From Heliocidaris tuberculata (lineage: Eukaryota; Echinodermata; Echinoidea; Camarodonta; Echinometridae): a stretch of 64,000 bases of DNA. Within the stretch, counting starts at the first letter, position 1; each line of letters starts with the position of its first letter. A model generated the notes under the pieces. The model saw only the letters and a list, made by a program, of their open reading frames with translations, was not told the origin of the DNA and made no database searches. Positions 23,896 to 35,286 of the stretch are shown here, in pieces. The translations under genes and the position numbers were made by a program. Location: positions 19,437,374 to 19,501,373 of the forward strand of contig CM046835.1 of assembly GCA_025618425.1 (NCBI GenBank). The letters are read 5' to 3'.

Positions 23896-24038
23896 CATTT
23901 CTCACAATTGTAATTATTTCCACGAGAGTTGCCAAAGCTGTTGTATATGTTATTTCCTTACAATTATATAATATATATGGCCCTTGGGGAAAATCATACC
24001 CCCAGGTATGAGGACCTGTCTGCGTCAATGGTCTTCTA

Positions 24039-24804
24039 AATGAAAGAAAACTAAGGAGAACTGGTAAAGAGGAAACATTATTTGGTCGTGATCATTATTT
24101 TTAGGTTTGTTTCCATTTTTATCAACTGCCAATATAAAAGTTCTATTGTTCTTGATATACCTATAAATGATCCGATGTTTGTATTTCTGTCAGTAATTTC
24201 ATGTGATATCAGGCATTAATAACCCAAAATATGGTTATGTATATATAAATAATATGTGGTTGTGGACATTTCGCTAACAATCTTGACCGTTGCAAGACTG
24301 AAACTTGCGATTTGGGAAGATGGATTATTCAAATTTAACGAAAGACCTGAATATAGAAAAATATTGTTCGCATAAGGATCATACACCATAATAATAAAAG
24401 ATATAGACTAGAATACCGTGCTTAGGAATGTGCAGGGTAAAAGTAGAGGAGGGAGGAGAAAGTCGACATGGGTAAAAGGTGTGACCAAAGAAAGAGACAA
24501 GTCCCTAAGAGACTTGTGAAGTTACTACACACAAAAAAAAAAAACCTCACACACATGAAGAAATTTCCTATTTGTGGTACCCAAGGAACAGGAGACCATC
24601 ACAAGGCACTTGACAACAACAAAAACAACAACAATTATATTTACCCACATCATACAAATCGTGGCATTTTTTATATAGTGAATATAAATACAAGTTTTGT
24701 CCCGTTTCTTACTTCTTTTGTGGATTTCCTCTGAAAAATCAAAGTCCTTCGTGTAGAGTTTTACCCATTTTGAAAGACGAGGTTTGATTCTGAAATGGAT
24801 AGAC
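24039..24804. other. Non-coding gap
   Basis: No gene or complete repeat recognised. Confidence 0.5.
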
Positions 24805-24807
24805 TAG

Positions 24808-25225
24808 GCAGTCAGACCCAACTTCGGAAAACCGAGCACAGGTATATACTCCGAATACAGCGTATGAATATAGAGCCCTCATCGTTCAGTGCGAGGCAGC
24901 GTGTACAAAATGCATGGGCAAAATCTTGCAAAGTCAACCTGCCAACGAAATATATATTTTTAAAATAATGCTGCATGTCAAATATTTTCAAAATCCTTGA
25001 ATAATTCGTCATATGAAATGACTTTCAAATGACAAACATATGAAATTAATATATCCGCAGCATTATTTTTGAAAAATATATTTTCAAGAGCAGGTCGACA
25101 TTGCACGATTTTCCACATGCCTTTTATGTCGCACTGAACGAGAAGGGCTATATATTCATCTTGCTCCATTCGCCGCTTTCGGAGTATATACCTGTGCTCG
25201 GTTTTCCAGAGTTGGGTCTGACTGC
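24808..25225. mobile_element. Palindromic (near loop-less foldback) MITE
   Basis: The two halves, about 24808-25015 and 25016-25225, are reverse complements with moderate divergence, so the element is one ~418-bp imperfect palindrome. The outer tips are GCAGTCAGACCCAACT and its inverse. TAG borders both ends (24805-24807 and 25226-25228), a possible 3-bp duplication as in PIF/Harbinger-type elements. No coding capacity. Confidence 0.75.
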
Positions 25226-25228
25226 TAG

Positions 25229-26412
25229 GTATATGGCGAGCGTTGATTAGAGTCGTAAATCGAGGGACATCCACGCAACGTGATCAGCATCGGTTTCTGT
25301 TTGGAAGATAATTTACAGTAGGGGATGATCCTGCATGAAAGTTGTGATGGATTCACATTGAACAATCCTAATATTTATAAGCAAAATGTCTCCTATACCA
25401 AGGAGAGATACTGAATCAAAAGGGAAGGAAAGGGTAAGATGACCTGTTATGGAATAAGTGAAAGCGTACAAAACTCATGTAATACAGGAACAACGCAATC
25501 CATCATCATATTACGTCAAAATAACTTACTTATCGCCGATGGACCACTGTTTGGACTTTTTGTAGGTCTCAATTTAGCTAACGGTCGCCCAATTCTACGG
25601 CGTATTGTAAGGCCTATAAAGTTTTATTCAGCGAAATTTTGTAATAGTCATTATGCCACAGAATCAAGAGTGAGGTAGATTGTTTATTATCAATCATAAT
25701 TGATGTAATATTGATAATTTATCATTCTTAATAAAGCGGAATAAAACTGACATATTCTAGGTAATAGCTGAGCCTCATTTTGAGGGCTGCAAACACACCA
25801 GAATCTTCATACCTTCGTGTATCTAATTCTTTTTTTTTTTCTTTTCTTTTTTTTTCATAGAAATTTTAATTTCATTTCTTAAATTTTCTGAATAACAAAC
25901 GTGTATGACAGACTTCGCACACAGTGATGCGAGAGCGGGTGTGTATTATGTGTACACATCTCTTGCAAAAATCCTGTTATGCAAACTACGAGTTACGCAG
26001 ATATGATCGTTTGAACATGTTTTCGCTTATTTAAGAAGAACCATCTTTTGTTATAAAGAGAATAGCCTACGTAATCTAATTTTGAAATGATTTTTTTAAT
26101 TACCCAAGAGTGAGCAATGATAGTAAAACAGCTCCCTTTTTTCGAGTCCCGTTCATTTATCAAGGGCCTAGTGACGCTTTGTCAGTGATATAAGCTATCT
26201 CTATGCAATATTTTCAGGACAGTGTTCAAAATTCATTTCAAATTTCTAAGATTGCGATATTTTTTCCTGAGGCCAACCAGCTAAACTCTATGGCGAAAAG
26301 GATAATATTTTCTAAGAGAAGTGCTGATGTATATGAAGTTTCATATATATCCTTCAAAATAAGTTTAAGGAGGGCGTTTCATCAAGTGTTTTGTCAGTGA
26401 TTTTTACTGACA
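25229..26412. other. Non-coding gap
   Basis: No gene or complete element recognised; T-rich tract near 25830-25857. Confidence 0.5.
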
Positions 26413-26858
26413 CACTCTTAAAATGTTGGGTAAATTTAGTTGGGTAACTGCTGGTTGGTTAAAAATATTCCCAATTCTGGGCTATTATTAACCAACTGGA
26501 CACTCGAGTGGTGTAACCAATATTGGTCAATACTTTTTACCTAAATATTGGGCATATATTTACCAACAGTATTTGGTAATTATGGGTTGGGTACTTGTTG
26601 CCCTGTAGTTGTGTAATTTTGTCACATTTCCTTTGCCAGTTGGGTAAATTTTGTTGGGTAACTGATGGTTGGTTAGAAATTCGCTTTTGCCCAACTTGTG
26701 GTAAATATTTGTACCCAATATTGGGGAAAACACTTATATGAATATTCATGAATTTTTAGTAGCGTATGGTTTGGGGTGGCCCGATTTACTAACTGTCACC
26801 GAATGCATAAAAAAATATAAGGGGTATATAAGAGCTTGCACTAGTTTGCACTAACTGG

Positions 26859-27040
26859 GCGTTGTGGCGTGCGCCTGTAATCCAGCTAACAGTGGAAGTT
26901 ATAAACTGATTCAGTGGACCCAGGTTCGAAACTGAGTCACGTCTTTCGGATGGTGACGTTAAAGGTCGGTCCCCAGACGTAAATAATCATATCTGATTGA
27001 TACACGTCTGTAAAAAAACCAATTACACACACACACACAC
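26859..27040 (+). mobile_element. Short retroposon with 7SL/Alu-like head
   Basis: GCACTAACTGG occurs directly at 26848-26858 and 27041-27051, a retroposition-type target duplication. The 182-bp insert begins GCGTTGTGG, includes GTGGCGTGCGCCTGTAATCC followed by AGCTA, then a B-box-like CAGGTTCGAAACTG. It ends in a CA-dinucleotide tail. The head closely resembles the Alu domain of 7SL RNA (GTGGCGCGTGCCTGTAGTCC) as I know it. Presumably pol III-transcribed. Confidence 0.65.
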
Positions 27041-27048
27041 GCACTAAC

Positions 27049-27150
27049 TGGATAGGATAGGACTAGGATAGGATAGGTTAAGATATAGGATAGGATAGGA
27101 TAGCTTAAAATAGGATAGGTTAGGATAGGTTAGGATTGATTAGGTTAAGA
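27049..27150. repeat. (GGATA)n-type minisatellite
   Basis: Degenerate pentamer repeats AGGAT/GGATAGG/TTAGGATA over ~100 bp in the foldback-like element. It resembles a degenerate pentamer satellite, not the TTAGGG telomere repeat. Confidence 0.85.
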
Positions 27151-27538
27151 CCCAGAAGGACGTAACAAGCAGATTTCATTTTTTTTTTAACCTAGGTTGG
27201 AGGAAAAAGGAAACAATAAATTGGGCAGCTGAATTTGCCCAACCACATGATATTTGTTACCAAACAGCTGAACAAATAGAGGGTTGGGCAATCCTATTGG
27301 GTAAGATTGGTTGGGCAATAATTACCCAACTGAGAATATAACCAACAATTGGGCAATTGTAGAGTTGGGTAAAATCTAATGGGTCACCAACTGATGGGCA
27401 ATTTAATTTGCCCAACAACATAGTAAAAGGATTGCCCAACATTAGTTGGGCAAATTTTAACAAAAAGTTGTGTGGACAGTATGTTGCCCAGTGTTGGTTA
27501 AAAATTGGGCATTTTTTTGCCCAACTTTTTTAAGAGTG

Positions 27539-28699
27539 CAAATTTGCTCTCAGCCAATCAGATGCAAGGATTTCAGTAGCTTATAACAGTTATTGTAACT
27601 TGCCATTGATGACAAGTTTTATGAAACAGGGCCCTGTAATATCATTTGTCATGGGTAATACCTCATTTTGTATTCAGTATTTATACTGGACCAACTCTTT
27701 TTAATGCATCGAAAATAATTCCATCGTCGATATTTTCCGATGACCTTTTTTCGCCGAACGGAAAAGCATCAGTCAAAGACTCTACCCTAATTGATAAAAC
27801 ATTTGACCAATTGTCATTGTAATATAAATGTCAGGGTGATCGTGGCGATACCATTCCTTCATTTGACAATGCGATCTGGGATACTCATCAATTGCTATCT
27901 GATTCGAAAATATATGATTAATATCAAACATAACTTCTCAGTGGAGTGTCCTCGTCTACCCTATTTATTTGGAAATTTAGTTATACAGGGGTCATCCCAG
28001 AAGACCAACAACCTACGATACCGAAAAAACAGAGAACTACATGAGAAAATACAGAAAAGATGTTCCATAAGATCAACGAGACCAATGGCCCACGAGATCG
28101 CCAAAACAAAGAAATACATACATGACAAGGGAAGATAGAAAATGTCGGTCTCATGGGATGTGGCTTTTGTGAACCCTCAAAAAACGTTTTCCCACTTACA
28201 CATACTCTTTTGTTTAATACTCTCAGTCCTATCTTCTGTGAATTTATGAGAGTACGCGTTTACTTCTATATAACCACAAGGCATGATTGTTATAAGCATA
28301 TATTATAGTCTCCTTTTCTGGCCTTCTGCTTGTGAAATAATTGTTTTACATGACATTGCATAATCTAAATATCTGTAAACGAAACAATTTCTCAAATGAT
28401 GAAAAAAAAATGTGAAAGTAGGCTAAAGTGGCCTCAGCTAAAAGAGGGTCCCCTCCAAAAGTTTAGCTTACTGCTCAAGTACAGTATACCAAATTCAAAC
28501 GTGATATGGCATGGTGACTTGCCTTGGCATAGATTTTGCCTAGCCACTCAGTGAGCAAAGATTTGTGTAGGGGCTTCATTTACCAGGGGACACTTTGCAA
28601 CTTTGACCCCTTGGGTGACCTCGTATATCTGGGATCTCCCGGCCGCGTATTTTCGTTTACACCGTAGCGTAGTCAATTTCGCGAAAAAAATCATACAAG
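27539..28699. other. Non-coding gap
   Basis: No gene or complete element recognised. The 115-codon open frame at 27791-28138 has no recognisable domain or splice context. Confidence 0.45.
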
Positions 28700-29203
28700 T
28701 GCTCTGCTGAAAGCGTCTAAGACCCCGTTCTCACTCACTTCTGAAAGTGGTCTTAGTTAGACCGCTCCAGAGGAACGGGTCTTGAGGAACGGTTTGCTAG
28801 CGTTCACACTCCGAGCAGTTTTTCTCGCTCAAACCGCTCCACGATTGAAAGTGGCCTTGTTGCTATGGCAGCTCAGTTCAGCGGGTCAAATTTTTCGCGC
28901 GGAATACAAACTGACGTACCGTAGCGTGCCTGCCGGCTGCCCGATCGATTGTTTTGCTTTGTTTTGTGCGCGGAACGTCACTGGCTCACTTCTATGGCAA
29001 GCCATCGGGGTCTACCTACGTCTACTACTACGCGTACCCAGTAGACGTCACGTAAAACCAAACGGTACGTCACGTCTACTCGTTACGTGACGTGTACCCA
29101 ATTTCGTGTACTCTGTCGTGACCTTACGTCACGTCACGTCTGTTCAATTACGTGTGCTTTGTTCAATACGTCACGTCTTCTTTGAAATGGTCTAATTCCA
29201 GGC

Positions 29204-29242
<39 letters not shown>

Positions 29243-29250
29243 GAGACCGC
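28700..29250 (-). repeat. CRE-rich dispersed repeat, copy 1
   Basis: The part from about 29040 to 29240 is homologous in reverse complement to 38660-38790. Shared features are a poly(A)/(T) run next to CCTGGAA(A/T)TAGAC, GAGCACACGTAATTG-type sequence and repeated ACGTCACGT units. About eight CGTCA/TGACG half-sites fall within ~270 bp. The left part (28711-28860) carries AACGG/ACCGCTCC repeats. No coding function. Confidence 0.65.
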
Positions 29251-31677
29251 TTCTATTCTCTACATAGGGGATGTGCCGGGATATGACTATGAGAGTTTGG
29301 GAAATCAAATCCCGATTATCAGGATTCCCCTCTTTGTTATGAAAATGGATGGCTCTATCATGATCAAGTTCAGGGGTCGCTGAACCGGGGGGGGGGGGGG
29401 GGGGGGGGGGGGGTGATCTGGCTAGGGAGTGCAGGCTTCCCCTCCACACACATACACGCACACACACACACCCCTTTGCTTATATTAATAATAACATATT
29501 ATGCTCTTACTCATGCTCAACCTCCTGCCCCCACTTTTCAAACGCTCTGTGGCCCGTGAACTAATAATTGTTATGTCTTTCCACGTATACCAACATCGTT
29601 TTCAGGCCTAGCCAACTTGATATTAGGGGTTCCCTATTTCATGAGCCTTTTTTTTTTCAAGACATGTATACTGCGGTTTTGTGGTCTATGATCTTCACTT
29701 TTGCATAAACTGAAAATGAGGAGAAAGGTAACCATTTCCTTTGTTTTCATAATAGAAGATCGGACAGGCATGCAATCACTAAAAAAGAAGAAAATGAAAA
29801 AAGAAAATTACATTTTGTACTTGCATGATAGCCCTCCTGCCCTCGAGTTTGGGGGCAAAAAACTCTCAAGAAAAACAGAAAAGGAAAATTACATGTAATA
29901 ATAATTTGCCATTACAACGATTTATAGGCTTAATAAGCTTATTAGTGCTCTAAAATGCAAACTTTCATCATTTAAAACCAAAATTTTCTCACATGGTCAC
30001 CATCCTCCCTCGTGTATTGATACAAAATGTAGCAGATGCTTGCTTCCATTTATCGGGGGAAGTAATTTTGCCCCACTCCACGACAATCAAATTTACCATT
30101 GCGATCAGCTTTCTAGTACTCTAAAAGGTAAGGCTTCATCATTCTAACCCCCCCCCCCCTATTTTTTTTTTTTTTTTTACTTCCGGCGCTACGCTCCAGG
30201 TGCCCTGGAAGGGTCCTAGCTTATTTTATTTATTTATTTATTATATTTATTTTTCTTTTGGGGGTGGGGCAAACACTCTGAAGGCCCACCTCAAAAGCTT
30301 ACTACTTGCTCACAACCCAACCCTACCCCCCCCCCCCCCCCCCCCCCCGAAGAAGCCCATTCCCCTATTTTGTCATACATATATATTTCATGTTATTTTG
30401 AAAGTGGAAGATTTAGAAATTTTATCCCTCCAAAATTGCAAAACGTGAAGCACGCTTATCATCCCTTGTTTGCCGTGGGGACACTCGTTTTTCCGTAGGT
30501 TCGTTTTTTTCCGTAGGTTCGTTTTTCCGAAGGTTCGGGTTATTTTAAAACCTGAAAACTGAATTTACACAGTATCCCCCTCTTTGACGGGGATCCGGGC
30601 CGCTATTTTTTTATATATTTTTTTTTTGTCATGACTTGCGGGGCCGGCCCTATAATGAACAAATTCGTAGGCCACAGAACGGGAAGGGGGGGGGGAGGGG
30701 GCTAGGGAGCTGCAGCCCTCCATGTTTACACACTAGAGATTCGTTTCATTATGCTTAATACCGTGGAATTCCAATAAAACTCTGAATCCCCCCTCCATTT
30801 AAAAAAAATCATGCATTATATTTTCCACTTATAGAAACATCATTTACAGTTTTAGCAAACTTGAAATTAGTGCGCCCTTAGAAAGGTTTATTGCAGGACT
30901 ATATTTCTGAAAGCATGTCTGTTTCTGGTTTTATATATGTTCATTGTTTTACTTGGTTTCCATAAGGGAATAAATAACACGTAATCACAAGAAAAAAAAT
31001 TTATCACATTTTGTATGTGCATTGGTACGTCGGTGCAGCCCTGTATTTTCCCCTCTGCCACTTTTTGTATCGTCCTATTAAAATATTCTCTTCGTCTATT
31101 GTTTTCCTTGTTCATTTATTCCCTTGCCGTCTTCTTCTGATTTCTCTTGCTTTGTTCATGGAAGGAAACGGACGTGTGACTCGAACAGTGGGGTGGGGGT
31201 AATCAGAAGGACCCTTTCGATGGACAATCAAAATTGACCTGGATTAGCGGGGGGGGGGGGAGAATAACTGGATGAAACCTAGAGGAAAAAGTTCAGCAAA
31301 ACTCCTGCTATCATGAATGGCCATGCACTGTCAGACATTTCAAATTGCGGCAGATGCGCGGATGCCCGCCAGACGCCCCCACCCCCTCCCTCATTGAGCG
31401 AGGTAGGCCTAGGTTGGAAAGGTATCATACCCAATGCACTCAAGCAGAATAATATAGTCACGACTGTATAATGCCACACGCCATCTTAAATGGTTGCTTG
31501 TACCTCCCCCCCCCCCTCAAAAAAAAGGGGGGGTGAATGGAGGAGGGCAGAATTGAATGGATCAGTAGGAGAACCTCAATATTTAAAAAAGTCAGGGGAT
31601 AAATATCAAGCATGATTCCACGTATTACAAGTGACATCTGGATGATATTGTTGGGCTACAACAGTGATAAGACCCCA

Positions 31678-31715
<38 letters not shown>

Positions 31716-32157
31716 TAGATAAGAATGATAATAATGATCGGCAGGGAAGGGCTGCCTGGTGAATTCCAGTCGTAAATGTTCATAATTGCAAGACAATAAA
31801 CAGAAAGGGGTAGGACAAATAACGAAATGAAATAGGATGAAAATATGCTGCAGAACTCCCTCTATCGTGCCCACTGTAAGACATTAAATTTGAAATGGTG
31901 GGGGATGTCCGTCAGACGCCCCCGAATAAATGACCTAATCCCCATTCACTGAGATACGTCAGCTGGAGAGGTATCAGGATGGGATAGAAAGTATTCAAAA
32001 GAAATTTACATAATGTATGATGTTCGTATGGTGTATGTCATATGAAGTGGGTTCTTATGAATATTATATTATACTGCCCCTGCACAAAAAAGAAGAGAGA
32101 AAAAAAGCAAGTATTAGCTGTATTAGCAAGAGCAGTAATAAATTTATATCAAGAAAA
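29251..32157. other. Non-coding, homopolymer-rich stretch
   Basis: No gene. Notable homopolymers: G(27) at 29387-29413, a C run near 30326-30348 and C(34) at 31680-31713. Several hAT-like end fragments are present, e.g. CAGGGGTCGCTGAACC before the G(27). Exact homopolymer lengths may be affected by sequencing. Confidence 0.55.
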
Positions 32158-32165
32158 GCCTTGAT

Positions 32166-32909
32166 CAGGGGCGGCGCGCCCGCGGGGGAGGCAGGGGGTA
32201 CAGTGCCCCCAGTTTTTCAAGTACCCCAAAAGTGCCCTTTTTATTTCTGAAAAATGCCCCCTTTCCCTCCTATAAGTGCCCATTTTACTACTAGATGTGC
32301 CCCTTTTCCTTTCTAATAAGTGCCTTTCCCCTTCTGACAAGCGCCCCTTTTTCGCCTTCTGAAAAGTGCCCCTTTTCAAATCTGATAACTGCCACCTTAT
32401 CTCTCTGATAACTATCCTTTTCTCCTTCTGATAAGTGCCCCTTTTCGAATCTAAATATTGCCCCGTATTCTCTCTAATATATGCCCTTTTCTCCTTGGAT
32501 AAGTGCATGTTTACTTCTGATAGCTGCCCCTTTTACCTTCAAATATGTGCCCTTTTCCTCTTCTCATAAGCGCCCCTTTTCACCTATTATAAGTGCTCCT
32601 TTCCATCTCTGATAAGAGCCCTTTCCTCTTCTTATAAATGCCCCCTTTTACCTATATTTCCAACTCTTTTTTTTTTTTTTTGACAAAAAGAGCCAAGAGC
32701 CATATCTAGCTACAAAGAATCGGTGCGGCTTTCAAGTACCCATATTACTACAACTACAATGCAAGGCAGCGGAGCTGGAGGCAAAAGGGGCACAATTCTC
32801 TCTCTCTCTCTCTATGTTCACCCTTTGTAGGTGCCTCCTTTCCCCAAAATAAGTGCCCTTTTTTGCTGCCCCCCCCACCCCCACTTTGAAAGGCGCTCAG
32901 CCGCCCCTG
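32166..32909. mobile_element. hAT-like element with exact 8-bp duplication GCCTTGAT
   Basis: The ends CAGGGGCGGCGCG and (reverse complement) CAGGGGCGGCTGAGCG form inverted repeats. GCCTTGAT lies exactly outside both (32158-32165 and 32910-32917). Most of the interior is a ~25-bp degenerate tandem repeat of the type TAAGTGCCCCTTTTC-CTTCTGA (about 32215-32660), the same motif as in family X. No transposase. Confidence 0.88.
32215..32660. repeat. ~25-bp minisatellite (AAGTGCCCCTTTT-type)
   Basis: Roughly 16-18 degenerate units, each with GTGCC(C)C(T)TTT followed by CTTCTGATA. Related arrays occur in the hAT-like elements at 22750-23110 and 62630-63010 and near 35470-35600. Confidence 0.85.
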
Positions 32910-32917
32910 GCCTTGAT

Positions 32918-34503
32918 ACTATGACCCCACATATTAAAAAGAGCCACTGGCTGGCATCAAGTCTTGGGTTGTGCCCTTCGAGTCGCCCCCGGGCTCCATC
33001 CTACCCCGCCCACCTCCGAGTGAGCTGAACTGGTGAATTCAGTTATACTCAGCAAGACATTTCAAGTCGTAGGTGGAAAGAAAATGATGGAGTGAGACCA
33101 AGTTACGGGGAAATGTCTGCCCAACGCCCATGAATATGAATTGCACAAAAAAGTAGCTAGATCAACCAGAAACGTAATAGTGGAGCAGCATATCGTAATA
33201 GTCCGGAAATGGGGGGGGGGGGGGGGGGGAGGGGCCTTTCGCGGGACAGCATACTCCATATAGGCATCCAGTGACCATTCATTATACACGGATTCTAGCA
33301 TTACCGGTATGTACAAAGTGACTTCCTCTAATACTGCACTTTTCTTACTGATCCAGTCAATTCCCCCGTCCTAATTTTTTTTTTGGGGGGGGGGGGGCGG
33401 TGGGGGGGCATTCTATGGCGTTTGGTAGGCACTTAACTTGTGGTATAGTAATGTCATAAACAGTGCTTATCTAGGGAATTATGGTGCCCGGGACAAAATA
33501 TAAAACTGCCCCCGCCCCTCCCTTATTAAAAAAACAAAACAAAACTGATATTAACCTCAAACACTTTGTGGAAATGAATTTGAGGCACTTTACCTTGCAT
33601 GGATAGTTACAGGAAGTTTTTAAAAACTTTCAAGATCCTAACGAAACATTTTCTGTAAATGAGCAAAGGGACGAAGCCAAACTTGAATCTTTCTTCATAA
33701 TAAAATTTTAATTTTGTCATGAAAATATACTAAACATGGAATAAAATTAACAGACTACCTCGCTGCAGGAGTAGGAGGTGATCATCGCCCCAAAATTGGA
33801 CTTTCCTAGTTTTTTCCCTTTTCCTCCCCTTTTTCTCTTTTTTCTTAAATAGAGTGGAACGGCGGGGGGGGGGGGGGGGGGCGAACGTCAATGTGCTCGA
33901 CCATTTGCGATGCTTCAAATTCAAGTCAGTAGCAACTCACTCGTGGTAATGAATGTACCTGATAAGGTCGCTCCCATGTCCTTTACAACATGAACCTGCC
34001 GGGGGAGGGGGGGGGGCATAACCTTTACCAGAAGACACGGGAGCCCGTCCGAAGGTACTTGTTTTTGATGCCGTTATGGGATAGAGGGGTCTGGCTACAC
34101 GCACAGCGGAATGTTAATTCTTGGCCAAACCTGCGCACTCTTTGTCAGAAAATCATGGTTGAAAGGGTCACTCTATATGAAATGTCGAAAGGAGTTTTCC
34201 TCACCAACCAGCCTAATTTGAAATACATAAAATAAATTACGAAGGGCGCAGGAGAGTCACCAGAAGCGGGCAGTGACTTCTCATTTTCCTTAAATCTCTC
34301 TTTGCAAATTTAGAAGATTGAAAATACAAAAGCTCCCTACAGTGCGAAGGACTTCGATATCTTATTTAAAGAGGTAAAGGGGAAGGGCAAGTTGCCCCCT
34401 TGAAAATTCTAGAAATAATAGGAACTTTTAGTAAAGAGAGGAAATTATATCGTTATAGTGAATAATCATCCAGTTAGTCTTTTAAAAGTTTGAATAAGCT
34501 ATA
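32918..34503. other. Non-coding, homopolymer-rich stretch
   Basis: No gene. G/C runs at about 33211-33229, 33385-33397, 33863-33880 and 34001-34016 probably mark decayed hAT-like ends. Confidence 0.5.
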
Positions 34504-34509
34504 GTTATG

Positions 34510-34677
34510 CAGGGGCCGCGATGCATTTTTGAAAGTGGGGGGGGGGGGCTGATTTGATTTCACTTGAATAATGACAATCTCGCACCTTTTTTCGGGGAAT
34601 TTATGAAACGTGTCTACTCAAACAAGTGTGGGGGGCTGCAGCCCCCAGCCCCCCCCCCCCCCGGTTCCGCGGGCCAT
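34510..34677. mobile_element. hAT-like MITE, possible 6-bp duplication GTTATG
   Basis: The left end CAGGGGCCGCGATG and right end (reverse complement) ATGGCCCGCGGAACC are similar. GTTATG flanks both sides (34504-34509 and 34678-34683). Internal G and C runs; no coding potential. The end alignment is imperfect. Confidence 0.5.
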
Positions 34678-35105
34678 GTTATGGAATACACAACTCCAAC
34701 ACAACTCGCCACTCCTGTGCTCCACTTCATTGCAACGGAAGCCCCCAAGGGCCCCCTCCGGGTCCCCCCCCCCCCCCCCCCCCCCCGCTCTACATCTTTC
34801 TATAACCCCTTCCTCCCACATCCATTCCGGATGTATATTGCATTGTCTTATCCTCTGATTTTCCTTTTAAAGACCCTCTCGTATGATGACACACATCAGG
34901 GATTTCAAAACTATAATTTTTTCAGGGTTGGAGGAGAACCCCCTTCCACACCACACCTAGGTGTATATGCAGTTTCATACTATCAGTTTTCTTTCCAAAC
35001 TAGTAAAATTCGTGCATCGTTTACCTCTCTTGGGTAATAAAAATAAATGACATTGGAAAGCGCAATGAAGTATTCACGGAATACGCGTATATAATTGTAA
35101 CATAA

Positions 35106-35286
<181 letters not shown>

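Larger units (their letters stand above)
22403..24030. mobile_element. hAT-like element family X, copy 1 (8-bp duplication GTCTTCTA)
   Basis: The ends CAGGGCGTAGATAGC and (reverse complement) CATTGACGCAGACAGG resemble each other. GTCTTCTA lies exactly outside both (22395-22402 and 24031-24038). The body is homologous along its length to 61840-63436. It contains a degenerate ~25-bp minisatellite of the type TAAGTGCCCNTTTT, a GCTCGCTACGCTCGCTCG block and a CA/TA microsatellite. There is no transposase, so it is non-autonomous. Two later insertions absent from copy 2 are visible: a 134-bp MITE and a SINE pair. Confidence 0.85.
26413..27538. mobile_element. Foldback-like element with TTGGGCAA-rich arms
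   Basis: The tips CACTCTTAAAA plus GTTGGG are inverted at both ends. The ~330-bp arms are studded with short palindrome-like units (TTGGGTAA, TTGGGCAA, TTGCCCAA). The centre holds an inserted SINE-like element (26859-27040) and a GGATA minisatellite. No transposase frame is present. The flanks give no convincing target duplication beyond CA, so the superfamily is undetermined. Confidence 0.7.

Noticed and set aside
27049..27150. Interstitial telomeric repeat
   Set aside because: The units are GGATA/TTAGGATA-like, not TTAGGG, and lie inside a transposon.
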